Numbered from the stretch's first letter, positions 27,218-39,106 are shown. The stretch: 64,000 nucleotides of DNA from Isoperla grammatica (GCA_945910005.1 OX246747.1:32928750-32992749), one strand, 5' to 3'. The notes: generated from the letters alone by a model not told the origin. Numbers and translations are program-made.

Positions 27218-27450
27218 GTAAGGTTTTAATCAATCCTATTGACTGATATAGGTTCCGCCCAGAAAAAATAATAATTGCAGAACCTATTTAGGTTCCCGAA
27301 AATTTAGGTTCCGGAACATATATCGGTTCGACCCCAAAAAAAAATTAAAATTATACAGAACCTATTTAGGTTCCAATCAATTACCAATCCTATTGGCTGA
27401 TGAGCAATAATGGGCTTTCATCAGCCAATATGATAGGTTAAAACCTTACT
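27218..27450. mobile_element. Short inverted-repeat element (MITE-like)
   Basis: The left end AGTAAGGTTTTAA and the following TATTGACTGAT are mirrored at the right end by ATCAGCCAATA and TTAAAACCTTACT. The interior holds several TTTAGGTTCC / GGAACCTA words. Length is about 233 bp and there is no coding frame. Target duplication not identified. Confidence 0.55.
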
Positions 27451-27774
27451 CTTGCTTGTGGATGAGCCTGCATACATAATTACAACATTTACCAACTTTT
27501 ATTTTATATTTTTTATATTGTTGTGTATTGTTGTACATAATTATTTAGGGGACCGCGGTGGCGTCATAAAACGGGTCCTAGTCTTTGCAGTTTTCTCTTT
27601 TTACTCTGCCCCTCTTTGCAGTTTTGTTCGTTATTTGGTATTTGTGTGTAGAAGTGTTAAAAGAATTGTGATTTCTCTTTTTTCAACAGTAGCAGTAGTA
27701 GTTCGAAGTTGTAGCATAATTTGTCCACGATAGACTATACATTTCTCCAAAAATATCATTCATAAAATAAAATA

Positions 27775-28197
27775 AATAAATAAATAAATAAATCCACATT
27801 TAGAGTCTACCCACTCAGTAACTAAACTGATTTGCAGTGGGGGACTTTAATTGAAAGTGACTGAACCAACCCTGTAGGCTTCGAACACCATCGACGAGTG
27901 AACGATAACCAATCAAAGATCGATATTTCAAATACGAAACATATGAATCAGTGATTGGACAGTGCAAACACCTGCGGACAAATGCCAGAATCAACAAGGC
28001 CGATTCAGAACAACTTTGAATTTATTGAGTGCTTCGTTGCTAGGACGGCTCCAAAGTCACCGTTTACTTATTCCTAAGCCAAGAAGTAATGGAATTGAAT
28101 CCACATTAGAAGTTAAAAAACTTCTGCCTGAAGCGGGATTTGAACCCGGGACCTTCTGCATTGGAAGCAGGGATGCTAACCACTGGACCAACGAGCC
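27775..28197 (-). repeat. tRNA-derived SINE, minus strand
   Basis: Read on the minus strand it starts with a tRNA-like head: TGGTCCAGTGGTTAGCAT (box A region), a CTGC-TTCCAAT-GCAG anticodon-like arm and GGTTCAAATCC (box B). A body of about 330 bp follows, ending in a TTATTTATTT run at 27775-27795. A second copy lies at 30081-30465 in the opposite orientation and starts inside the box B region. The acceptor stem does not pair, so this is a SINE and not a working tRNA. Confidence 0.8.
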
Positions 28198-28224
28198 ACC
28201 TAAACACATTTGCTTTGGTTTCAG

Positions 28225-28736
28225 AAGCAGTAAAAGCGACTACGCCGCTTGCAGTCAGCAGCGCTACACCTGGAGCGGCCCTCATTATGACACGTGACTC
28301 TAGCACTGCCCTAGACCCCTCCTGCCCGGCTGCAAGCATGCTGGGTCGTGTCTGCCAGGAGTACAAGGGGCTTCACAACGCCTCTTGTCCCCGGGACGAG
28401 GTGTACGAGCTCCGTGTTCGAGAGGCTGCGGCTAGGACTGCGGAGCTGGCAGAGGAACACGCGAACGTCACCCTCGAGGCGGCCAAGGTCACCCTCGAGA
28501 CGGCCAAGGTCACTCTAGAGGCGGCCAAGGCTGAGGCGGCGTCAAATGCTTTCTTAGCCAAGTTTACCCTCGAGGCGGCCAAGGTCACCCTCGAGACAGC
28601 CAAGGTCACCCTTGAGGCGGCTCGAGACCGGGCTAAGGCCGATCAGGCCTGGCGCATCAACGCCGAAGAGGAACTAGAATTCGAGCGAGCTAGACGCAGT
28701 GGAAGTCTGCTGCAGCTGCAGAGAGCGCAAGGCTAA
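28225..28736 (+). CDS. Exon-like frame encoding heptad-repeat coiled coil
   Basis: An open frame follows a TTTGGTTTCAG acceptor-like site at 28224. The first ATG within it is 28287 (149 aa to the stop at 28734-28736). The middle is built of seven-residue repeats VTLEAAK / VTLETAK, in two blocks of three separated by a 12-residue insert, as in an alpha-helical coiled coil. Flanks are charged (HANVTLE, EEELEFERARRSG). The GC content is well above its surroundings and AATAAA lies at 28972. It may be the last exon of a host gene or a fragment of one. I do not recognise the protein. The SINE directly upstream would lie in the preceding intron. Confidence 0.4.
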
Positions 28737-29493
28737 GTGTGCGAGCTAGAGGGTTGGAGTCTTATTCAGTGAGTTCGTTTATACTTTATTTGATCAAACC
28801 AATTCTTTGACCTCAAACATTTAAATCATAATTTAAGAGTTAAGAAAGCTGAAATAATTTGATATTTTTAGTTTATGCGTGGGGGTGTTTTGAGCAGAAA
28901 TGCTTCAGATCCAAGATCTGCTAGGCTCATTTATATAATATAATGATGGGCAAACATATGTTTACCATTGAAATAAAGAAAAAATATAATATACTGCTAT
29001 ATTGGAATACATTGATATATCTTCTCCAGCTCCCATTTATGTTTGTCCTCTAACAGGTGAATAAGTGAAATCCCGATCCTCTAAAGTTTAGCGGGTCTCT
29101 CTCTCTTGCTCTCTCTTTCTCTTCCTCTCACTCTCACTCTCCTCTCTCTCTTGTGCCACCTGGTAAGTGGAGACCTGGTTCGATTCCCAGTCGCGGTTGG
29201 TTTTTTTAGTTTCTGGATTTCTATATATATATATATATTTAAATGGATATTATTTCAAGAAAACCTTTTTTGGGTGGACTTATGAAGAAAGACCGTTTTG
29301 TCTCGCGCGTAAATAACTCGAGCGAAACGCGCATCGCGTTGACGACCGTACCCGGAGGTTCGCGTCACAAATCTGGGGTTGATTGAAATCTTCCTCGCGT
29401 TTACCACCCGCCTCTCGAAGAGTGGCTTTGCAACAATACTACGTAACGTTCGTTTCTCACTTAATAAAATTGCGCGCTACAAACTTCAATGTT
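28737..29493. other. 3' flank, CT-rich microsatellite and tRNA-like trace
   Basis: AATAAA at 28972 could end the upstream exon. A CT-rich microsatellite runs at about 29094-29153. CTGGTTCGATTCCCAG at about 29173-29188 resembles a box B with its stem, but the remainder is not tRNA-like. A TA run follows near 29221-29240. No gene. Confidence 0.4.
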
Positions 29494-29575
29494 TGATTGA
29501 TATTTGGGCTTAACGTCTCATACTTTTTCAACGAGGCTAATCGAGACAATGAGTGGGTGATATATGAAGATGAAC
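29494..29575. repeat. Dispersed repeat, copy 1
   Basis: ATTGATATTTGGGCT, ACGTCT, GGCTAATCGA and GGGTGATATATGAAG occur in this order here and again at 59893-59975. So this is a dispersed repeat family of unknown type. Confidence 0.5.
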
Positions 29576-30080
29576 TAGGGGGGTGTTTGGAGGTTAGGGT
29601 CAAGTAGGAGGGCGGGGAAGAAAAGGGAAGGGGAGGAAACGGGAGTGGGGAGGGTGTGGACTTCATTTCGTCTGACTTCTCCTCTTTGACCTGTCCGGCT
29701 AGGGTGGCCCTACCAGAAGCATACGCTTCCGCCGGCATAGCTCCAGGAATCATCAAAGCGCACAAACCTGCCCACCACGATAAGGTAGCAGTCCCTGGAC
29801 AGGACAAACTTCAATAAATTACACTAGAATCGAACGGTTCTACGACTTGAATTGCACAAACTGGTATTATATCAAGAATAAAATATACTAGTCGAGACCA
29901 CTTTTAACGAAACTGAAGCGGATTCGAAACTACTTTGTTAATCTCTGCGGGAGGGGATTCTCAGTTTCAGTGTTTCAGTGTGTTCAATTTTATTATTAAT
30001 CATCGATTTAATAATCGAAATAACTACGCTAATGGTTATAATATTTCCTTCAGTTTGTAGGGCTTAACAAAACACAGTGC
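29576..30080. other. G-rich and AT-rich sequence, no gene seen
   Basis: A G/A-rich tract at 29575-29665 and ordinary AT-rich sequence after it. A 116-codon minus-strand frame across the G-rich tract is proline-rich by composition only. Confidence 0.4.
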
Positions 30081-30465
30081 GCTGTTCAAATCCCGCTTCA
30101 GGCAGAAGTTTTTTAACTTCTAATGTGGATTCAATTCCATTACTTCTTGGCTTAGGAATAAGTAAACGGTGACTTTGGAGCCGTCCTAGCAACGAAACAC
30201 TCAATAAATTCAAAGTTGTTCTGAATCGGCCTTGTTGATTCTGGCATTTAACCGCAGGTGTTCGCACTGTCCAATCACTGATTCATATGTTTCGAATTTG
30301 AAATATCAATTTTTGATTGGTTATCGCTCACTCGTCGATGGTGTCGAAGCCTACAGGGTTGGTTTAGTCGCTTTAAATTAAAGTCCCCCACTGCAAATCA
30401 GTTTAGTTACTGAGTGGGTAGACTCTAAATGTGAATTTATTTATTTATTTATTTAATGAGATTTT
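30081..30465 (+). repeat. tRNA-derived SINE, plus strand, 5'-truncated
   Basis: Same family as 27775-28197, beginning with the GTTCAAATCCCGC end of box B and ending in TTATTTATTT. The two copies are highly similar over about 380 bp and face each other in inverted orientation. Confidence 0.8.
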
Positions 30466-31084
30466 CGATTTTGTGTTGCAATCTTGAGATATAGTAAAAA
30501 AAATACAATTTTCTGCGGTTTCTGACATAGAGGTGCCCTTTGCTCTTAATATTTGTGCTTTCACATTTAAAGGGGGAATGGATCCAACTACCTTAAAAGC
30601 GGGTTCCTTATGAGCGAGCTCAACTGTACACGTCCATTATACACATTCAGAGCAAACTCTCTAAAAGTTATTGTATTATTATTAGTATTAAATATATTCT
30701 AATATGAAAAACAGAACTCACTCATTGAGTACGCTTGAAAAAATGGCACTATAAATGTTTTAAAACTTGTTAGGTACCAAAACTTATTTTACCATACCGG
30801 TTAAAACCAAGGTTGTCACGTAATACTAAAACAAGAGGGGGGGGGGGAGAATAGAGGAATCTGTTAACATATTATATAATATAGTATACAGATGAGTTTA
30901 CACAGCAACAAGAGGTTGGGGTAATAAATAGTCTACCCACTCCATTACAAGAACTAATGTTCAGACGCGGGAGGTGGAGAGGGGTAAGGAAAACATCTCT
31001 TACGGTTCGAGAACCTTTGTACGCGTGTCTAAACGTGACGGCAGCGTAACTAGATCCACCGCTCGGCGTGTTCAAGAGGTGTCG
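30466..31084. other. AT-rich stretch with a G-run, no gene seen
   Basis: No gene. A run of G occurs at about 30836-30847. Confidence 0.4.
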
Positions 31085-32290
31085 TGGATGTGGGGGCGGC
31101 AACGAGGCAACAAGTAGCTAAGCGACGACATAGCTGGGTGAACACTGGGGCGTGGCACCCGATGTGGGGGGCGGCAACGAGGCAACAAGTAGCTAAGCGA
31201 CGACATAGCTCGGTGAACACTGGGGCGCGGCACCCGATGTGGGGGGGGGCAACAAGGCAACAAGTAGCTAAGCGACGACATAGCTCGGTGAACACTGGGG
31301 CGCAGCACCCGATGTGGGGGGCGGCAACGAGGCAACAAGTAGCTAAGCGACGACATAGCTGGGTGAACACTGGGGCGCGGCACCCGATGTGGGGGGGGGG
31401 GGGGGCAACGAGGTAACAAGTAGCTAAGCGACGACACAGCTCGGTGAACACTGGGGCGCGGCACCCGATGTGGGGGGCGGCAACGAGGCAACAAGTAGCT
31501 AAGCGACGACACAGCTCGGTGAACACTGGGGCGCGGCACCCGATGTGGGGGGGGGCAACGAGGCAACAAGTAGCTAAGCGACGACATAGCTCGGTGAACA
31601 CTGGGGCGCGGCACCCGATGTGGGGGGCGGCAACGAGGCAACAAGTAGCTAAGCGACGACACAGCTCGGTGAACACTGGGGCGCGGCACCCGATGTGGGG
31701 TGCGGCAACGAGGCAACAAGTAGCTAAGCGACGACACAGCTCGGTGAACACTGGGGCGCGGCACCCGATGTGGGGGGCGGCAACGAGGCAACAAGTAGCT
31801 AAGCGATGACACAGCTCGGTGAACACTGGGGCGCGGCACCCGATGTGGGGGCGGCAACGAGGCAACAAGTAGCTAAGCGACGACACAGCTCGGTGAACAC
31901 TGGGGCGCGGCACCCGATGTGGGGGGCGGCAACGAGGCAACAAGTAGCTAAGCGACGACACAGCTCGGTGAACACTGGGGCGCGGCACCCGATGTGGGGG
32001 CGGCAACGAGGCAACAAGTAGCTAAGCGACGACACAGCTCGGTGAACACTGGGGCGCGGCACCCGATGTGGGGGCGGCAACGAGGCAACAAGTAGCTAAG
32101 CGACGACACAGCTTGGTGAACACTGGGGCGCGGCACCCGATGTGGGGGGGGCAACGAGGCAACAAGTAGCTAAGCGACGACACAGCTCGGTGAACACTGG
32201 GGCGCGGCACCCGATGTGGGGGGGGCAACGAGGCAACAAGTAGCTAAGCGACGACACAGCTCGGTGAACACTGGGGCGCGCACGGCACCC
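31085..32290. repeat. GC-rich minisatellite, ~75-bp unit, about 16 copies
   Basis: AACAAGTAGCTAAGCGACGA recurs every 74-75 bp (31112, 31187, 31262, 31337, then 31418 after a longer G-run). Unit length varies mainly through the G-run after CCCGATGTGG. Open frames run through the array on both strands and shift with G-run length. They are a product of the missing stop codons in the unit, not genes. Confidence 0.95.
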
Positions 32291-32869
32291 GAAGCTGTAT
32301 CTTCACAGTGACAGTGTTCAAAAGAAGTCTTTTACTTCAGAGTCGTACCCCTAAGAACGAGCCCCTGTTCTGTTATTGACATGTTCCGCCCTGTGTGACT
32401 GTCACGTGACCGTTACCTGTGGATGAAGAACGAGCCCCCGCCCCCATTAGAGACTTACCCACACAACACTTAATATTGTATGAATATTCATTTTATGTGC
32501 CAGTGATAATGTCTAGATGTTGACATCTTATACATGTTATTACAACATTAATCGTGATAATATGTCTATACAGTAATACCTATCAATGTGTATACAATAT
32601 CACATAATTATATTTTGAATAATGAATAAATGAATATTGTATGAATATTCTTTTCAAATATTGTCTTCTAAATATTTTACGTACATATACACAATGTTTT
32701 TATAAACCTGTGTATTATTATACTGTCGCTGTGTGGCCGCGACTATTCTGCACCCAATGTGTGTTATTTTAGGGGGATGCGTGTCCACGATTAATTCCAT
32801 ACAGTCTCAATCCTTGCATTCGAATTAATTACTGAAAAATATTGGATAAACTTTCAGACGGGATTGCTG
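32291..32869. other. Non-coding stretch, no gene seen
   Basis: AT-rich, with ATTGTATGAATATTC occurring twice (about 32475 and 32635). No gene. Confidence 0.4.
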
Positions 32870-32949
32870 GTACCGCATCTATAGGAATCAAACCCGGGCC
32901 TCCTAAATCAGGTCTCATGCATCACGCTTGCGCTACAACCACCGACCGT
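32870..32949 (-). repeat. tRNA-like sequence (SINE head or tRNA pseudogene)
   Basis: On the minus strand GGTTGTAGCGCAAGCGTG could be a box A and GGGTTTGATTCC a box B, about 40 bp apart. An anticodon arm is not convincing and the acceptor stem does not pair. It is a different sequence from the SINE at 27.8 and 30.1 kb. Confidence 0.45.
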
Positions 32950-33908
32950 TTGTACATATTTATAAAATGTATTACATGAATTTAACGTAACAGCAAATTT
33001 AATTCTGTTAGAATTCCAAAACTAAATTTTCCACGTGTGGTACAATTTGGTATTGAATCGTATTGAAACTCGTCAATTCATTATTTATAACCATGCCACA
33101 TACATCCCAGTATATATACTTACTGGGGCCCTCTTAAGAATAATAGGCCACATAATGTATATGCTGTCAATTTTTTAATCTATGCAGACCCGGAAAACGT
33201 CATGATTTGAATTTCTCGATTTACGTTCGCATAGCATCGTGCTTTGAATCAACCGCGTGACGTCATACTGAATTTAAAACGAATAATCTCGGAAGCATCC
33301 GAACATTACCGAACTATTTGGACCACTCCAGTCAACGCACTACTCAACTGGAGAACAAAATATGTAAGTATTTAACACTTTATTGATCTTTAAATTGTAT
33401 TTTATTATAACGTATCATTTTCATTTCAAAAACAGTATATTTAATATTTATTTTTCAATATTCTGCATCAAAACTTTTTTTGCAGATGATCATTTGACTT
33501 TTCCCCACCCGGCTTCCGGCCGGCAGTCAACAACTCAACTACAACATCCGGTTACGTTCTGTCTGTCGTGTTTCAAGTTTCAAGCATGTTTTCAGTTCTC
33601 TTGGGTGAAAGCTTCGTAAATGTAGCCCCTTTCGCCGGTGAAATCATACGTACATACTCACTGTATTTCAGGTAAGGTTAAGGATTGGCCTTCTTGTATT
33701 TTATGAAATACCGAAATAGTCTTAGCGTTTTTAATCCCGCTCAACAAAGACAGGCAGTCTAGACTAGGCCTATCCTAGGGCCTAAGAGCCAAATTCCCGT
33801 TACAGTTAGTTTCGTTTGAGGGCTGAGGGGTTGAGTTGGGCTGAAACATCATAAGAATCGTAAGCCTAGGCCTAGGCTCTACCTTACTTCTTGCCTATCC
33901 TAGGCTAC
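32950..33908. other. Non-coding stretch with promoter-like and splice-like motifs
   Basis: A CRE-type TGACGTCA lies at 33258-33265, a donor-like ATGTAAGTA at about 33362, and TTTTTTTGCAG at 33485 followed by a 78-codon frame fragment without a domain. Together they could be a short first intron of an unannotated gene, but no protein can be assigned. Confidence 0.25.
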
Positions 33909-34614
33909 GGTATTCACGGAGTGAATCTAAAAAACTTTTTTTCAACGAAATGTAACAAAAATCACTTTTATATGTTACCTGTTACTGTATATTTCCAATT
34001 ATGTAAGGCGCATGCTTCAAAAAGTACATATTTTTGTTTTAAATCAAATTAATTCTGTTGAATTAGCTAGAGCCTATGCCTAGGCCAATGCACGCCATTC
34101 GCCATTGTTCAACACTAGGATGAAGAGAAATATCTCTGCAGCAAAATAAGTGCTTTGGTTCTTTGTTATCAGCAGATGCACCAACTTAAACATAAGTTAC
34201 TGTATAATAATCGCAGTACTTTCGATAATTTACCCCTTCTTCAAATTTGAAGAAGGGGTAATTTGAAGAAAGGGTTATTATTTTAAAATAAATTTATACC
34301 CAAAAAATAAATTACCCCTTCTTCAAGTTTGCGGGCGATATTCGGTTTCATTTCCTACGTTGGCTACTGAATCAACGTAGAACAGCTGATTGTAGCATCC
34401 AGTAGGCTGTGTGCATGTTGCTAATGGTGAATGGCGTGCATAGGCATAGGCTCGAGCCAATTCAACATAATTAAATTGATTTTAAACATAAATACGTACT
34501 ATTTGAAGCATGCGCCTTACATAATTGGAAAGATACAGTAACAGGTAACATATAAAAGTGATTTTTGTTACATTTCGTTGAAAAAAAGTTTTTTAGATTC
34601 ACTCCGTGAATACC
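33909..34614. mobile_element. Fold-back DNA transposon with ~195-bp inverted repeats
   Basis: It begins GGTATTCACGGAGTGAATC and ends with the inverse, GATTCACTCCGTGAATACC. The arms (about 33909-34105 and 34420-34614) match over nearly their full length. TAGGCTAC is duplicated on both sides (33901-33908 and 34615-34622), an 8-bp target duplication as in hAT or Mutator-type elements. The long arms favour a Mutator-like fold-back element. The central 300 bp holds a smaller hairpin of CCCCTTCTTCAA / TTGAAGAAGGGG. No coding frame. Confidence 0.85.
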
Positions 34615-34622
34615 TAGGCTAC

Positions 34623-35333
34623 GCCCAGGCCCTAGCCTACGCATTCTTGGTTATGTTCAAAAGTTAAAACCCTGTGACAAAGCCACTGACTTCTGGTTCC
34701 TGAAAGGCCCTGTGTGATAGGCCTACCTAGGCCTGGCCTATGATAATTAAATTCTGTTAAGACCCAGAGCCTATATAATTTGCAGACATGTAGGCCTAGG
34801 CCAAGGGGTAAGTTTGTAGGCTATCCTAGGCCTAGGGCCTAGGCCCTACATTTTGTACACCATCCATAGCGTAGGCCTAGGCCTCATGTTACGATCAGTG
34901 TTGTCTTAAACGTCATATAGGCTAGGCCTAGCCTTCGTGCCTAGGGCATGTTTTTAAAGGGGGTGTGTGCCGTAAAGTGCCCGGTCTGACCAATGACAAT
35001 AAGATTGAACAGAGCGAGGGTTCCGGTCGCTTTACGGTATGTGCCCAGGTTACAACAATGAAATTGATGAAATGAAATTTTGAAATCGTCTATTGTAGTT
35101 TGCAGCTATGACATCAGTTGTGCGAACCCTACCGACGCGTTCACTATTGTGGTTGATTTGATTTATGAATTTAGGGTGCTACAATAGCTAGGATTATTTA
35201 CAATGATTTAAGATACTAATATACAGTAGTAGATTTAACTGTAAAACTGAACACATGTCATAAAGTCTGAACTGTACAGTTAAGGTGGAGCATTAAGATG
35301 CCACCTTTAAGTGTTGCTCTATTTTCAATAATA
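34623..35333. other. GGCCTA-rich non-coding stretch
   Basis: Dense in CCTAGG and GGCCTA palindromes up to about 34950, then ordinary sequence up to the left terminus of the large element. No gene. Confidence 0.4.
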
Positions 35334-37280
35334 GGTACATTAACTTGTCCCCCCCACCTCGACAATTCATCCTCAATCTGAGCTCATATTTTTGCACCAA
35401 TTATGCACCTTTTTGCACCCAAGTATTGATTTTTGCACCCCATTGGTTTCGGAGTTATACCCATTTTCAATGCGGGGGGGGACAGGTTAATGGCTGTCCC
35501 CCCCCACCTTGGAAATTTAACTTAATTATATGCTCATAATTTTGCACCATTTATGCACCTTTTTGCACCCAAACATTGATTTTTGCACCCTTATAGTTTC
35601 AGAGTTATACGCGTTTTAATTTGGGGGGGGACAAGTTAATGGTAGCCCCCCCACACAGGGCTATGTACTTTAATTCATGTTCATAATTTTGCACCATTTT
35701 TGCACCTTTTTGCACCCAAGTCTTGATTTTTGCACCTCATTGGTTTCGGAGTTATACCCATTTCAATGCGGGGGGGGACAGGTTACAGGCTGTCCCCCCC
35801 ACCTTGGAAATTTAACTTAATTATATGCTCATAATTTTGCACCATTTATGCACCTTTTTGCACCCAAACATTGATTTTTGCACCCTTATAGTTTCAGAGT
35901 TATACGCGTTCTAATTTGGGGGGGACAAGTTAATGGTAGCCCCCCCACACAGGGCTATGTACATTAATTCATGTTCATAATTTTGCACCATTTTTGCACC
36001 TTTTTGCACCCAAGTCTTGATTTTTGCACCTCATTGGTTTCGGAGTTATACCCATTTCAATGCGGGGGGGGACAGGTTAATGGCTGTCCCCCCCACCTTG
36101 GAAATTTAACTTAATTATATGCTCATAATTTTGCACCATTTATGCACCTTTTTGCACCCAAACATTGATTTTTGCACCCTTATAGTTTCAGAGTTATACG
36201 CGTTCTAATTTGGGGGGGACAAGTTAATGGTAGCCCCCCCACAGAGGGCTAAGTACTTTAATTCATGTTCATAATTTTGCACCATTTTTGCACCTTTTTG
36301 CACCCAAGTCTTGATTTTTGCACCTCATTGGTTTCGGAGTTATACCCATTTCAATGCGGGGGGGGACAGGTTAATGGCTGTCCCCCCCACCTTGGAAATT
36401 TAACTTAATTATATGCTCATAATTTTGCACTATTTTTGCACCTTTTTGCCCCCAAACATTGATTTTTGCACCCTTATAGTTTCGGAGTTATACGCGTTTT
36501 AATTTGGGGGGGACAAGTTAATGGTAGCCCCCCCACACAGGGCTATGTACTTTAATTCATGTTCATAATTTTGCACCATTTTTGCACCTTTTTGCACCCA
36601 AGTCTTGATTTTTGCACCTCATTGGTTTCGGAGTTATACCCATTTCAATGCGGGGGGGGGGGACAGGTTAATGGCTGTCCCCCCCACCTAGGAAATTCAA
36701 CTTAATTATATGCTCATAATTTTGCACTATTTTTGCACCTTGTTGCACCCAAACATTGATTTTTGCACCCTTATAGTTTCAGAGTTATACGCGTTTTAAT
36801 TTGGGGGGGACAAGTTAATGGTAGCCCCCCCACACAGGGCTATGTACTTTAATTCATGTTCATAATTTTGCACCATTTTTGCACCTTTTTGCACCCAAGT
36901 GGTGATTTTTGCACCTCATTGGTTTCGGAGTTATACCCATTCCAATGCGGGGGGGACAGGTTAATGGCTGTCCCCCCCACCTTGGAAATTCAACTCAATT
37001 ATATGCTTATATTTTTGCACCATTTATGCACCTTTTTGCACCCAAACATTGATTTTGGCACCCTTATAGTTTCAAAGTTATACGCGATATAATTTGGGGG
37101 GGACAAGTTAATGGTAGCCCCCCTACACAGGGCTATGTACTTTAATTCATGATCATAATTTTGCACCATTTTTGCACCTTTTTGCACCCAAGTCTTGATT
37201 TTTGCACCTCATTGGTTTCGGAGTTATACCCATTTCAATGCGGGGGGGACAGGTAAATGGCTGTCCCCCCCCCACATTTG
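35334..37280 (+). repeat. Left terminal array, 147/294-bp units
   Basis: A phrase TTAATTCATGTTCATAATTT recurs at about 35671, 35964, 36259, 36553, 36850 and 37143, spacings of 293-297 bp. Each 294-bp unit is made of two diverged halves of about 147 bp. Every half carries TTTTTGCACC repeated two to four times, a GTTATACCC or GTTATACGCG phrase and a G-run facing a C-run across GACAGGTTAATGGCTGTC or a similar core. That makes one strong hairpin per ~147 bp. Small open frames here are incidental. Confidence 0.92.
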
Positions 37281-38010
37281 ATTTTTGTACTTTTTATAAT
37301 GCCACCGAAATGTGGTCAAAATGTGCTGAAATGTGCCGTTGAAAAAACGTTTTGAGCTGGTCAAAGTTTCAAGCTATTAAGTATTCAATGTGGGGGGGCT
37401 AGGTTAATGGCCAGCCCCCCCCCACATTTGATTTTTTAACTTTTGATAATGCCACCGAAATGTGCTCGAAATGTGCTGAAATGTGCCGTATTAAAATCGT
37501 TTAGAGCTGGTAAAATTTTTGAGATATTAAGATTTCAATAGATGGAGCTAAGTTATTGGCTAGCCACACCCCCCCCCCCCCCCGCACCCACATTCGATAT
37601 TTAACTTTTTGTAATGCCACCAAAATGTGCTGAAGTGTGCAGTAGAAAAATCGTTCTCAGCTGGTCAAAGTTTCGAGATAATAATTGGTTCAATTTAGGG
37701 GGGCTAAGTTAATGGTAGTCCCCCCCCCCCACTTTTTATTTTTTGATCTTTGACCATGTGACCGTTATGTGCTAGAAATGTAGCGTTATAAAACCGTTTT
37801 GAGCTGGAGGGTTTCTGAGGTAATAAGAATTTAATGTGAGCGGCTAAATTATGGGTGCCCCCCCCCCCCCCAAATATTCGATTTTTGAATTTTACGCAAT
37901 GCCTCCGACATCTGCTCGAAATGTGCTAAAATAATGCCGTAATCTTTCGAGAAGGGTTCAATGCTCAGTTAATGGCCAGCCCCCCACATTTTTTTTTTTT
38001 TATTTTGGAC
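37281..38010 (+). repeat. Diverged inner units of the left array
   Basis: Units of about 150 bp continue with the C-run/G-run core but a different body (AATGCCACCGAAATGTG, GAGCTGGTCAAAG). They become more degenerate towards 38010. The right array lacks this part. Confidence 0.75.
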
Positions 38011-38239
38011 CATGTGATATCACACACATGATACAATGTGATATCCGTAGGTCATTTATAACAAAATATATTTATTTATGTATTTATGAATTGGTCCCAT
38101 ACAGCATTTGTATGCCATTTTTCAGTGACCAGTATAACAATTGATTATTAATAACGTTGCAAGATGATGAAGAGGCGTATGGCCATATATTCGTAATGTT
38201 TTTCTGTTCTGTGACGTTCGTGGTTTTTTATTGGCGGGA

Positions 38240-38422
38240 ATACTACTGAGTATATTTAGGGTTTTGGATAGTTTGGAAGAAATGTGAGCAGAAGAGGAAT
38301 GAAGATCAATTCATCGAAACGTTATGGATGAAGCTAGTGCCTGAAGCAGTTCGAACTTAAGTTAAAGTTAAGTAAGTTAAGTGTCATGCCAAGACATCAA
38401 CAAACTACAACTTTCGAAAAAG
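38240..38422 (+). other. Candidate first exon of the large-element gene
   Basis: The segment ends in GAAAAAG|GTAAGT, an excellent splice donor at 38423. An ATG at 38386 starts a frame that continues in register into the next candidate exon. The start of the exon is not defined; a TTGGCGGGAA motif at 38233 may be part of a promoter. Confidence 0.35.
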
Positions 38423-39106
38423 GTAAGTCATTGGTACAATTAACTTAATTATTAATATTATCAATTTAAATTACTAATCGTGTCATTCTTGATATTTACC
38501 CAAGAAACATTATCTGTAGCAATTATATTTTTCTATTGTAAAAGAGGCCTCATTGTAAAATGAGCCAAATATGAAGAACATGACAATTATGTCGAGTTAT
38601 TGACATTTTATTGACTTAGATTTTATTTTTCTTATATTATTGACTAGGGATGTTTCGCCGCGTCGTGGGTGATGAGGTGACACGGTTATACGTACGTGTC
38701 CCAGCCCGAATACACCACACGCAACAGCAAAGTAGTGTAAACATAGCTATACCAGTTTAGTTCTATGTAAACAGATACCCCTCGGAAGTGTGCTTGTGCG
38801 TCGGTTCCTTCACTGTGTTAACCCCTATAATAAATTAAAACGGAAAGTAATGTTTGTTTGACAACCTTATTGATTCGGTTTTAAGACAATTCGCCCACCT
38901 GCTTCCAAGCAGGGGCGGATCGGGGTCTAAAAGCGGCCCGGGAAAAATGGAAGGTCCGGCTCAAACATTAACAGTGGCCGTAAACGCATTAGCAAGTGGT
39001 ATTATAAAATTGTGTTATGTAGAAATTTAAATACTCGCAGTCAGTCAAAATTGAAGTATGAAGTTCCTAGGTGTATAAATACAAGTATGGCCAAGGGTGC
39101 TTTGAG
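38423..39106. other. Non-coding stretch, no gene seen
   Basis: AT-rich sequence, intronic if the proposed exon chain is right. No domain or RNA gene. Confidence 0.4.

Noticed and set aside
28138..28197. Functional tRNA gene
   Set aside because: Box A and B are present but the acceptor stem does not pair, and the sequence continues into a SINE body with a second copy elsewhere.
29457..29807. 116-codon minus-strand frame
   Set aside because: Runs over a G/A-rich low-complexity tract and a dispersed repeat; no domain.
31050..32228. Long open frames on both strands (up to 318 codons)
   Set aside because: They follow the 75-bp minisatellite unit and change frame with G-run length; no start context or domain.
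35345..37187. Small frames in the left array
   Set aside because: Same peptides recur once per repeat unit and in the inverted array; artefacts of the repeat.
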